NCBI GenBank assembly: GCA_013398055.1
Contig: VZRS01007639.1
Span: 98,423 to 162,422 of the forward strand
DNA: 64,000 nucleotides
Direction: 5' to 3'
Source: Ifrita kowaldi
Taxonomy: Eukaryota; Chordata; Aves; Passeriformes; Cinclosomatidae
Shown here in pieces: positions 52,683 through 64,000 of this stretch. Position numbers and translations under genes: made by a program. The notes under the pieces were generated by a model that did no database searches, was not told where the DNA came from, and worked only from the letters and a program-made list of their open reading frames with translations. Within the stretch, counting starts at the first letter, position 1; each line of letters begins with the position of its first letter.

Positions 52683-52688
52683 NNNNNN
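52683..52688. other. Assembly gap (six Ns) in NUAK1 exon 1
   Basis: The only N run in the window falls inside the GC-rich first exon. About 21 residues (63 bp or more) plus the start codon are expected here from the human protein, far more than six bases, so the gap length is probably a placeholder. GC-rich first exons are a common cause of dropout in bird assemblies. Frame across the gap cannot be trusted. Confidence 0.95.
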
Positions 52689-52819
52689 CGCTGGAAGGCG
52701 CCTCAGCGGGGCCGAGCCCCGTGCCGCCGCGGCCCCGGACTGAGCCCCCGGGCCCCGCGGGGCCGCGCTGAGGCGAGGCGGAGCACCGGCCCCTGCCCCG
52801 CGGGTCTGGCGTGTGCACC

Positions 52820-55800
52820 TGCAGAGACAGCGGGCAGGGGCTTGAGCGAGCCTGCACCAGATTTAGGTCTGGAAAGTTTTTCCAGAAAACATCTAATTTT
52901 CCCCATTCACCAAGCGGGCGAGGGTTTCCTGTAGGGTTTCCATGTTGGTGGAACTGGCAGAAAAACTCAGGCACACCCAGGTGCCGCCTGTCCTTGGCAT
53001 GGGCAGGCGCTGTTGGCCTGCTCCAGGAGGTTTTTGCCGGTGAGAAACCTTCCTGGGCCCAGGCTGCTGTGGTTGACTTGCAAACCTGCGCCAAGAGTTG
53101 AGGAACACCTCGTGTCTGCTTTCGGGATCTCTGAAATACAAAGAATGCATCGGTTTTACGCTTTCTTCATTTTAAAGTAAGGGTTATTTCTTTCACAAAG
53201 ACAGCTTGAAAACTTAAACCACTACAGACATACAAATTGTTGCCAAAGTTAAGACGAATCAGATGTTCCCTTTAGAAAAGAAGCCATCCCCAAGTGCGCG
53301 ACCAGAGAAGGCAGATGGTCTCTTGTAGCAGAAATGGGAAATTAGCATGGGGTGGAATCACTCTGGCATGCTCCACTATGGCCAGTTTTCTGGACCAACA
53401 CAACGGCTTTCAAGTGAGAGCCCTGGTTCAAGTGTCTCTTCCCAGCTGACTGTTCTTAAGGGGCAGGTTACAGCTGGGATTGCTCTGCAAGGATAACACA
53501 CAGACCTTTTGAAATCCTGGGTTCCACTTTGTGGTCACAGCAGTAGCAAGGCACAGAATTGCAGGAGTTGATAGCCCCATCCCTCCCGTTCGCTGGGGGA
53601 GTGTTAGCATAGCTGATCCATGTGGACAGACAGTTTCGCTGGCTGGCTCCTACAAAGGCTCAGGTCTGTCAAAGGTAACTAACTCTGGAGTGTCAAGGTG
53701 ATGGGTTGATAGCCAGGCACCAGCTTTGGTGAGGATTCTCGTTTGGTTCCTCTAACTCACTGGGCCTGTATGTAAAGCTGGACTCCTGCAAGGTTTCTTC
53801 CTGAGACCATGAACACTCTGTCCTGAGGTTGCAGCCTTAGCTTCTCTGACTTGAACTTGAAAACAGAAGCTTTTCTGTAATTACATCACTACACCTTAAT
53901 TTTAGGATCAGCAGAAGTGTTCAGCTGGCTCAAGGCAAGTCTGCCTAGTGCAGTACCCTGTTCCTGGCAGGAGCCAGCACCATGCCACAAGGGTTGAAGA
54001 AGGGAGGAACAATCCTGCAGCAGTTAGAAGAAACATCTCCTGTGCTGGCTTCTTGATCTTTGGAAGCCTGGGAGCCTGAAATTTAGCATCTCTTTCACAG
54101 AGTGCACTACAAAGTGGCTATTCCAAAGCAGAAAAGGTAAGGGAAGCTTCACTCTGTTACTATACCAAAAAAAAAAGCGCGCCTTTTCCCCCAGTAGTCC
54201 CTTCCTTTATCTTAAATGTGGAAAGGACAAAAATTCTGTGGCATTCTCTTTGTAAGAAGTAAAATGACATTTGTAGCTTGGATGTTTTTGTTGTTCTATT
54301 TTAATGCTCTGAAGTGCTACTGCATTCCCCCCAGCTGGCACAGAATAAAGCAATGCCTGGGCTACCTGAACATGCAGGAGAGGAACAGAGGGACATCTGC
54401 TACTGCCCTGGCTGCCTTCCATGCCCCTGCTTTGAAACCCACTTATGTAGCTCTTCTCACACTTGAGGGGATGCCTCAAGAGACATCCATGTGAAGGAAT
54501 GAGGGACAGACCTGCTGCAGGTAAGGACTGGCACAGGGATGGGAATGCAGCAGCACCAAGAGGCGGGAGGGACCCAGGAGAGGGGCTGGTGGTACAGGGA
54601 ACATGAAGGGTGCCCTTGACTGCTGGGAGAAGTGAAAAATTGTCCTGGCATGTGTTCACCTCTGCGCAACTTCACTTAAATAGATTAAATCAGAGTCTCA
54701 GTCTTGCAGAGTGCCAGGGGTGCAGCAGTCTGTCAAGATGACAGTGACAACTGCCTGGTGGTTTTGCATGTCCAGTGCAAGCCCTAGTCCCACCGAAGAG
54801 GAGAGCAGCCCAGGTCCTGCTCTGACCTGTGCCAGCTGACCGTGCTTCAGGAGCAGCTCAGGACTGGCTCGGGCCCCCCAGAGGCAGCAGGGAAGTGTCT
54901 AGCTATGGTTGTCAGACAGTTTAGAAGCTCCCTTCAGGCTGAAACTCAGTATAGCCTGTATTCAGGTCCTTTATGCCTTTTGAATAGCAGAAAAGCATGA
55001 ATGCCCGTGATGAAAACAGGTTTCATTATGTCGTACTCACGAGCATTGTTACTATCCCCAAGAGTGTTCCCTTTTAGCTGCTTGGAAGCACACATCATCA
55101 TTTTCATGGAAATCATCAGTTTCAAGGAAATATGTCATAAATCATTGCTATATATTGTGATTGGAGAGATAGGCAGCATAAGAAAATACCAGGAACTCCA
55201 AAATTAAAACTGCCAGTTCTGTAATGGAATAAGCACAGGTAGTATGTAGCATTAGAAACACCACTTTTCCATTTAAATTTCCGTGCTCTTAAATGTGAAG
55301 CCAGTGGCCATTGAGCAAATCAAATATGTAAATTAAAACTGGACAAAATAAACTTTCTGTGCTCATATGTAATAGCAATGATAATCGAAAATAATGAAAA
55401 ATACAAAAGTATACATATGTTTGAATGTATCACCAACATACATAGATATTTCCTTTCAATTTTTAGCAAGTCCATGTAAAACATGTTTCTGAGATAAACA
55501 TTTGGTGAGAATTTCAGTTCTTTGAGTTTATAGGCACCACTAGGGAATTCTTCATTTCTGACAGTATTATTTTACATAACTGCTTTTCCTTATTCACAAA
55601 AAGGAATTATCCTCCCATTGAAACCATCAGACTTCTGCTAGCCAGCTTCAAAGGAAATAGGATTAGGCTCTAATTTGCAAAACAGTATTGGAGGATATGT
55701 TGTACCAAATCTAAACTATACAGATAATCACTGTAACAACAAAAAGCTGTTGATTTCAGTAGGCTTACCTTCCTGAAGTCAGTGTGGGTTGGAAAATACT

Positions 55801-58800
55801 CTTAAAAGATTGTATCATGCGAGCAGTAAAAAATTACTATAAAATGCAGTGCATTTTTAGGATTAATTTTGCCATGAGCTTTCAAAACAGCACAACTTAT
55901 TTGTTATCTGGCATAGAGACACCCAGGATAAAAAAGCCCACTCACTTAATAGGACTCAGTCAAATATTTAGGGCTCTTATAAAAATTGACAGCTTCTGTA
56001 ATGAGACATGAGTTTCATAGAGCTGATGTTAATTCATTCCATGTATTGAGCTAAATAAAAACAAAACCAGATTTCAAAAGTACTTGCTAAAATACTTAAT
56101 TTACAAACTGAGGCCAGGTACTCTCTGTGCAAGAATTATGCATATTGCAACTTAACTTGGTGAGATGGTATCATCTGTACTGAGACTTTTTGCTCTTCAG
56201 CATTCTCCAGTGTTTGTGAATTGTTTAACAGTGTTGTTACCACTCTTACAGAGATTGGCTTCCAAGGGGCTGTTGAAGAGATGGAATATGTTCTTTGACT
56301 GTTCCCTACAGTGTAAGATAGAGGAAAGGGGAGAAATGAGTACTGAAGGGATTCCTGGATGCAATGGACATGTGTCCATTGGATACTGATATGCTGCTCC
56401 CTTAGGTTGCAGTCCTCTCTGCTGAATTCCATAGTCTGTAGGTGGAGAAAAACATAACCATAGTTCTTTAAGTCAATTGAGTTGCTTTGACTGCTCACGT
56501 TTGATGATCAAGCTAAGTGTAGGTGTATGCATTTGCTGGACCAAGCTTAAGCGTTCAGCACTGTCCAGACTGCAAATCTAAAGATGACATGACTTTCAAA
56601 TCGTTGGAAAATACTGGCAGGCGAAACTGGAGGACGTTCTCTCAGTGGAACTGTCTCGTGTGTGTTAAGTACCTGCTGAGAGACAGCTTTTTGGTCTGAT
56701 AAAGTGAAAGTATGTTAATGTGTTCCACTCGAGGATAGGGATTATCCTTTAGAAAGCAGTGCTGGCAGAGACAGCTGGCATCCATCTGGTTGCTGTGGCA
56801 GGTATCTGTATATTATCTGCGCTGGCAGATCACATCCAATCCTTGTAATTGCATGCTTTATGAAAATTGCAGGAGTCAAGAAAGTTCAGGATTAAGACTG
56901 TAATGCTGACTTTCTCTGTAGTGAGCCATATAAAAAAACCTTGCCTTGACAAGTAGTGGTCTTTCGAGGTGTGTCTCATCTGCACCCAGAGATGTCAGTT
57001 CACTATTAAAACAATACTTTAGTTGGGTAATGATCACTGACAGGGCCCAGATTCAGAGGTTATAAAATTCCATCTAAATTCATGTGTCTCCTCTTGTTCT
57101 CTGATTGCTTCTAGGACTCTTGAGCTGTCCATGCAATAGGAAAAATAAAAACTTAAGTGAAATTAGGCCCTCTCAGTCTGGATCCCGGACCCATTATAGA
57201 GCTTTATGAGCAGTGAAGAAACTGAGGAATACTTGTAATGCCTTTTCTGAGAATACTCTGGAATTGAATTTGGGGTTCTTCATAAGACTATAAGACTTTG
57301 AATAGGAGAGGAGCTGTATGCCCGTAAAATATCTTTTAAAATTCCATTTCCAAGCCTCAAGCTTTTGCTTCTGTGGCTTTCACTAAGAATTTAGACAATT
57401 AATGTGTTATAATTTTTACCTGTAATACTGTTAATTTCTTCTTCTGCTGATATGTTTTATGGGGATAGTCATAGCACAGAGGATAGCAGTCACCTGCTCA
57501 ATTTATGTCTCCAGATCTGAATATTCATTTACATGTGCACATGTGTACCTGTATGCTTATGTCACATGATTTTATCCATTAAAAATCTGCTTTTCTACAG
57601 TCGACATTTCCTCAAAACTCCCCACTGTTATTGCTACACTGGGGACCTCAAAACCAGAGAAGTGAGAGGAAACAACCTGAACTGCACAGGAGACAAAACT
57701 GAAACGTAGCAGTTGAGTCTCAGCGTCTTTTCTGTTGCACAGCTTCGAGAAGGATTGAGCACACACAATGCCTTCTTCTGTTGCTTTCCTATTTCTCATT
57801 CAGTTTAGACGTTCTTTCAGTAAAACTCTGTGATGGTGTGTTTACTGTGTTACTTTATATTAATTTCATTAAATATATTAGCAATACAGTCCAAATTACC
57901 AGCTCCCTCCCTCTCCCTGCGCATTAATCCTTTCAAGATTAAAACTCATACAAGTTGCAGCACTTAAGTGAGCAGAGAATTGTGTTGGGTCATGGTCAGT
58001 GGGTTGTGCATTCCAACAATGCAAACTGCAAAAAAATACATTTAAAACGTAGCTGAGTCACTCAGCAGCGTGCTCCTGTCCTGTTATCACTTCCTTTCTT
58101 TGCCTTCAGTTCCATCCGTTCTGCTGGTTCTGGTTTTTTGCCCTTACTTTGAGAGACCGACTGAGGGCATCGCTTTCCACCATCAGCCTGTTAGGCCGTG
58201 TGCAGGCAGCCAGATCTGCACCCAGCCCGTTTTGCCCGCTGCCAGCTCCCACACCAGGAACTACTGCTCTCGGCATAGCTTACACACACCAGCTCCTCCG
58301 AAGCATCACCACGAGTGGTCATCCCCAGCCACCATCTCTCAATTCCCCCAGCCCCAACTCGCCCAGTGCAACAGTGCAGGCAAGCGAGGTGTCTTCTGTT
58401 GGGTTTTGGTGGTGAAACCACAGGCCCTTATCCTGTAAACACAGGTGGTGTTCAGTGGTGCTTGTGGGCTGTGGCGGAAAAGGGTGGAGCTGTGCAGCCA
58501 CGGGTTGGTTTGGGGCTGGAAGGCAGCTGGGGCAGAGAGGGGGGAGCGAAATGCAGCCGAGGTGGTGATGGAACAGCCGTCATCCTGCTGGGGGCTGTGC
58601 TGGGGAGCTTGCACGCCTCAGGGCCTTCACTCCGAGATGTTTGTGTGGGAACATAATGGGGAAGCGTGAACTTTTGCCACTGTGACCCCTTCATCCTGCA
58701 TGACTCACGGATGAGATGGGGCAGATACATCCCTCCAGGACGCTGGGATTTCCTGCCCAGTCCAATCGAATGGAGATATCACAGCCACTGGGTAGATCCT

Positions 58801-61800
58801 ACAAGGAGAGAGGTATTAGCGTTAGTTGTGGCTTTTGTGTGGCGTTCATTGCACTGACGCCTGTGATGAAAACCAAAAGTATGTTTTGCACAAGATTTTT
58901 GTTTTGATGTTGAGGTCTGTGGATCTGTGTCTAGATTGTATCACTCTTTTCATGCCACTATTTGATGCGTAACCCGTCTTCTTGGAAATATAAGGTTAAA
59001 GCTGCTCTAATAATATAGGAAGTAAAAAAGACATAGATATAAGTATCTTTTTTTTTCTGAAATATACATAATTTTTAGAGTGAAGAAAATTAAGTGCAAG
59101 ATGTTTTGCTAGAGGTCACATTGCGTGTGACACCAGTGAGTTACCAGATGTTCATACCTTTGAATACACCTGAACAAGCCTTTCCCCAAGACTCACTGAC
59201 TGGCACATATCAGGGATAATGACAGCAAATCGTGCCCAGTTACCAGAAATGGACCCCAAGGCATTACTGTGTTATGATAGATATACAATGTACCCCATCA
59301 GACAGAACAGCATTTGTTATATTTGACTGATAACATGCATCACTTCCCTTGGCAGTGTGGGTATGCAGTTCAAATCGAGTGGGCAAATGGGGACTGTGTG
59401 CCACCTGACTCCTGTTGGGAGACAAATCTGTAGGGAATAGATGACAACATGACTCTCTATTCCCTCTCTGCCCACAGATGCTGCAGGCTGGGTGGTAACC
59501 TCCTTGCCCTCCACAGACAAAGGGGAGCAAGGACTGAATTATGCCTTCTCAAAGGGCAGTACTTTTCACTTCTGGAGGCGTTTTAAGGAATAGTGGACAA
59601 CTCCACACCCTTGCCACAGGCTGCATGGTAGGGATACAACCTAACATGGAGAAATCATCTCCTCTTCCCCACCTCCCTTTAAATTCCCACTGAAATACTG
59701 GAATTCATAGCTGTAAGACTGGCTGTATTTTTCCTTCACTGATCATTAATTTGTCAAAGTCAAAACAATACTAAATTAGAAAATAGATTCAGCACAGAGA
59801 CTGCCAGTTTCCTTTCGCTTTATTTTGTTTACTTTTCATTTGTCTGCAGCCACTTCCTGGCTTTAGAAAATAGTGTTTTCTATGACTTGCAAAAAAATTA
59901 GGTCAAATAATAAAAAAATGTTAATGGCAATATAATAATTTTATGGCAAGTGATTAGAAAGATGTAAACAGAATATTATGGCTTTAGGATGTGTACCAAC
60001 AATCCAGCATGACTTTCACAGGAAAAAGACATACCCAGAATTCTCAGGCAGCAAACTACAAAGAGCAGTTTAATGGAAAATGAATCTGTTTGTGTATAGA
60101 TGCCCAAGAACCAAATATAATTTTCTATTAGATATTTTTAAAATCCCATTCTTTATGCCTGTTTGCAAGCAGAGAGGACTCTTTAAATCAATAGCAAATT
60201 GGCTAAATGACAAACTTGATCAAAGCCTCATTATGCATGAAAATTTCATTTTGCTGGCTAGGGAATCATGAGAGGGAAGGTTTTGTGACTCTCTGTGTTT
60301 CCTTTGTGCTTCTCATGCAGCATAAAGGGAATTGCAAATTTCTGAAATCCCCATAGTGGGCACAGGGGAGCAGAGGATGTCAGCTCCTTGTGCATTGTCA
60401 TCCAAGAGGACAGTGACAGCCCCTCTGACTCCAGCACTGTCCTCATTGCTGGGCCCATAGCAGGGTAAGACCCGGGGGGAGGGCTTTAAGGGTGGGAGAA
60501 TGTGTTTTTGCTATGCTGACAGGTCATTTTCTTTGGAGCTGATGCTAGCTGGTCCACGTGACAGTCACCCCCAGGCTTCTCCAGCCTGCACTGAAACCAC
60601 AGACAGTCACAGTCCAACAGCCCCAAAAAGACAACACAGACCTTAAGATACAGTCCCAACCGCCCAGGGAGAAGCAAGGCAACACATTGATGCCACCAGC
60701 TTTCCTGTGTCAATGCAAAGCACACAACATTTTGGGCAGTGTTAGCTGTAGGAAAGAGCCACCCTCCCCAGCAAGTCCACAGAGGTTTGAGGAGATGCCT
60801 CCACCTCCTCCATGATCTATGGCAAATCAGAAAATCTGGCCCAGGGCCTAAAAACACTTTAAGACTTGTGTCTCCTTATCTCTCCTGAAGAACTAGAATA
60901 CTCTTTCCTGCCTCCCAAGAATTATGCAGAAATAAGTCTTCTTGGATCTGCAGAATGCTTTGCTGACACTAATTGTGTTATAAGAAAGAAACAGATTTAT
61001 TTTTAATGGAACAGGACAGTTATTTTCAAAGCGCACGTTTGAAGGTCTGTTACTAAGATGAAAAAAGTACTCAAATTTAATAAGAGGAGCAACATGACCT
61101 CTGCATACTTACCATTGCTTTAGCAAGACCAAATCCTTCTCACTTTACCTCAGCTTTTACTAATCTGTGTGAGGGCTCCACAGACAGGAGCCTTTGCCAG
61201 CACTGAAGCTTATGAAGATGACACCAGTTACGCTGCCTAGAATAAACCAGATGCTGCTGCAAAACAGCTGAAAATTACTAATCTCCCTTCATATGCATCC
61301 CCCCTCATCATGATACTGTCTGAAGTCTTCTGTCTCATCCTTCTGTTCCCTTCCCTCAGTCCCCAGCCCACTTCCACTTGTTGGGACAGATGCAGCAGGC
61401 TTGTTGAGGATGTTTCCTCCTGTAGGACCTAGACATGAAGCTCAATAACTTTGCTCCCTCAGGGTTATCACCTTTCTGCCCTGGCTTGATAAAAAAGAAA
61501 GGTTTCACCTTTCATCCTTATGTACCAGCTGGCACCTAAAAGTATGCCTGGGGTATTCCAAGGAGATGAAGGGGTGTCATTGCCCAGATCTCACTGATTT
61601 TGCACCAAGTGGCACACATCCTCTGCTCTGTGTCACTGAGGTGTGAATTCTTGAATCTGCTTGATTCCTGACAGTGGTAGTGACAGAGAAAAAGAAAAAT
61701 TAGAGCTGGATCATCAAGAAAAGCAAGCGTAGTGTGGGGCACATTCATTTTTAAATGGGTGAATTCTCCCAGGGCACCACCTCTCCTCCAGTTTTCAGCT

Positions 61801-64000
61801 CCATTGGAAATATGTAGATCAAATGTCCAACGGAGGGAAATGAATTGGCTGAGGTTGTAACTTTACACACGCATTCTGTGGAGAAGTACAATAGCTAGAT
61901 TTCTAAGATTTCAACCTGACCATTGCAATGACGATACTCAAATGAGAAAAGAGAAAGGAAGAAAGGTGCTTCTTGCCACAGCTTGATCTAATGTGATCTC
62001 TGGTTACTGCTGATGAAAGAGAAGAAACCTGCTTTGCTTTAGAAAGCGAAGCAGACCCTTTCTGTAGCACCACCAAGTGGTTGAGAATCACTGGAAAAAA
62101 CCCGTCTGCAAAACCAGCCTCAGCAGTGCCTCACAGCAACATTTTCCAACTACTTTACAGTCTTGTAAGTGGTAAACATGATTTTTGGTCTGTAAACCTG
62201 GATGCAAATTGGGATTGATGTCACTGAAGCTGGCCAGAGTGTGGGTGAAGACAGTATTAGATATGTTGCACTCAAAGCTGTCAGGAGAAGACTGACAAAG
62301 CCTTAATGCTTATCTGGTTTTTGTGTGGGGGAGCAGATGTCTTGAGCTGTGAAAACCAGGACTGGGATGTATTATGAGTGCTACAGGCACAGAGTGAGAG
62401 ACAGGTCTCTCTTTGACAGATTTTTTCACTGGGAAATGGTATCAAGAATCAGTAAGTATCATGATCAGGCAAGATCATGTAATGTCTTTTTTAGCAGAAT
62501 TTACTTTTCTTCTCCTGAAAAAAAAAATCTGTGTGAATTTATAAATTAGATTTGAACAGCTATGAAAGGTGTATGATCACAAATAAAGATGGGGGCCGAT
62601 TCCTGGTGCCATGAAAGACTCCTGGTGTAAAATTGCCCTTTGCCAGTGATAAGTGATCAGTGAAACTCTTTCATATGACATAAGTTGTTGCTCTACCTTC
62701 AGGGTTGCTACTCAAGGAGGGTTCCTTTGCCTTGAGACTTCTTATGATGGAGAGAGGCCTGTAACAGCTTGGTTGCTCAAGCTCACCCCCACTACAAAGA
62801 GACTTCCAGGCAAAGGGATTGCCTGGGATGTCCCTTGTAAAACCTGGCTCCCAACACGGTCCTCAGGAGCAAAGAAGCATCTGCCTTAGGAGCCCAAGCC
62901 ACTGGCATTGTCCTGGTCACTGGTTTTTTTTTGAACCCACAAATCTGACTTATGGAAAGACTAAAAGTACTGCTCCTGGGACCAGACCATCAGGCTGCAT
63001 CTGTGTAAAATGGATTTAAGCAGGTTTGAATGCAGGAGCAAAACCTTTGTGTCTGTTGTGCTTAGCCCTTAGAAAGGCACATGGTGTAATTCTCCTGTCA
63101 GCTATCATGTCCTCTTTAATTGCTGCATTCATCAGTTGTAGGTATCATTAGATCTCAGCCAATGATCCCTACTCATTTTCTGGCCAAAAAGCAGGACACT
63201 GAGGCTTATGTTCACCACTGACCTTTTGCAGTGCCACAGCAACATTAACTCCTTTCTACCTCCAGGAATGGCAGGGACCAAAGGTGTCTCTGCCCTTCAT
63301 GGGGGCTGCCCAAGTGAAAAGAGCCCCAGCAGGAATAAAAGGCCACCTTCTTCTGTACCAGCTAATGCTTCTGTAATTAAAAAAGCAAGTGCTTAGTGGC
63401 CGTTCTGTTTGCCTGCCTGCAAACTTGCAACACAGCCAGAGATGTCTGAGGTGCCGCTGTTTGGAAAAGCAGCAGAAGGACTCAGCATTCCTAATGACAG
63501 AGATATGTTTTCAAAAATACATTTCCTAGCATGACAGGCAAAGATGAAAGGGACCTGAGGCGAAGCTTTGCACAGCTCCATTTCAAAAGCAGCAGCTGCC
63601 AGTGGTTTGGTTGTTGGACTCATCCTCCAGTATGATACTGCAGACAAATAATGGGAATATTTTTATTTGAAGAGAAGCACCGACAGACCAGGACCCGTCA
63701 TAAGCAGGCTTGTGAGAACTCAGTGTGGTTTTCAGAGGAGGTGATTATGCATGGCTGCCAGTGTTCAGGAGCAGTGGCTATTCAGCACTCTTGAAAAGAA
63801 GGCTAGATTGATCCTGAGGGAACATAGATAAATTGAGGCAAAACATATGGGAGAGCCTAATTTCTGACGGATTATTATAATCATTAATAACTCTTTGCAT
63901 TTGTGCAGGTGTGTCCATGATACACCAAACAGCAGCATGCATATATGAATATATATAAACATATATATAGTATGTTTTAATATATAAAATGTATATATTA
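52820..64000. other. Upstream flank of NUAK1, no gene recognised
   Basis: Beyond the CpG island the composition drops to ordinary AT-rich DNA. No exon with family similarity was recognised on either strand, and no RNA gene was found. A patch at about 58050-58740 is richer in G+C and holds several overlapping open frames on both strands, but none matches a known family. The last 60 bp (63940-64000) is TA-rich low-complexity DNA. Non-coding upstream exons or regulatory elements of NUAK1 may lie here but cannot be placed from sequence. Confidence 0.6.
63940..64000. repeat. TA-rich low-complexity DNA at the window end
   Basis: Alternating ATATAT runs with interruptions continue to the window edge. 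It is simple sequence, and its full length is not known because the window ends. Confidence 0.75.

Larger units (their letters stand above)
52260..52810. promoter_or_regulatory. NUAK1: CpG island over NUAK1 exon 1
   Basis: CpG dinucleotides and G+C are visibly concentrated from about 52260 to 52450 and again from 52600 to 52810, against an AT-rich background on both sides. The island covers exon 1, the first 250 bp of intron 1 and what should be 5' UTR or missing N-terminal coding sequence. Such islands mark vertebrate promoters, so transcription of NUAK1 probably starts in or just upstream of it. The assembly gap lies in its middle, so the true island may be longer. No start site can be fixed from sequence alone. 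Confidence 0.7.

Noticed and set aside
52219..53094. A 291-codon minus-strand open frame running through NUAK1 exon 1 and the CpG island
   Set aside because: It is out of frame with the well-supported NUAK1 reading, runs through a valid splice donor, crosses an assembly gap of unknown length and has Gly/Arg/Pro-rich content expected from GC-rich DNA. No family is recognisable.
1..64000. Search for operons, CRISPR arrays, phage or defence systems
   Set aside because: The window is a spliced vertebrate gene with large introns; no direct-repeat/spacer arrays, compact gene clusters or ribosome-binding-site patterns are present.

Overview
This window is vertebrate chromosomal DNA carrying one recognisable protein-coding gene, NUAK1 (AMPK-related Ser/Thr kinase, also called ARK5), on the minus strand. 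All seven coding exons can be placed, with canonical GT/AG junctions and matching phases: 52682-52506, 29529-29409, 19205-19054, 17766-17701, 11304-11185, 10877-10745 and 9658-8505. Together they give 640 readable residues. The only missing part is the extreme N-terminus with the start codon, which falls at a run of six Ns (52683-52688). Adding about 21 residues reproduces the 661-residue length and standard numbering of human NUAK1: K84, D178, D196, T211, S476/S480 and S600 all fall where expected.

The host looks like a sauropsid and most likely a bird. I infer this from the low density of interspersed repeats over 64 kb, the absence of mammalian-type SINEs and L1, decayed CR1-type LINE traces, a protein clearly diverged from human in the linker regions, and AT-rich introns beside a compact CpG island. 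I cannot name a species.

Layout: 1-5574 is the downstream flank with no gene. About 5575-8504 is the probable NUAK1 3' UTR, ending at an overlapping ATTAAA/AATAAA signal and containing a fossil CR1 fragment. From 8505 to 52682 are the exons and introns; intron 1 (23 kb) and intron 2 (10.2 kb) are the largest. A CpG island at 52260-52810 covers exon 1 and the start of intron 1. From 52820 to 64000 is the upstream flank, again with no recognisable gene.

The exons encode, in order, the N-terminal His/Lys-rich leader and glycine-rich loop (exon 1), the VAIK lysine and helix C (exon 2), the hinge and mid C-lobe (exon 3), the HRD catalytic loop (exon 4), the DFG and LKB1-phosphorylated T-loop (exon 5), the lower C-lobe (exon 6), and the end of the kinase plus the long regulatory tail with three GILK PP1-binding motifs, a beta-TrCP degron and an AKT site (exon 7). 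I found no mobile operon, CRISPR array, RNA gene or new multi-gene system. The most interesting non-coding signals are a perfect TATA-containing hairpin just inside intron 1 with a possible cryptic donor in its loop, a G-quadruplex motif upstream of the 66-nt catalytic-loop exon, the CR1 fossil in the 3' UTR, and an AT-rich enhancer-like block in intron 2.
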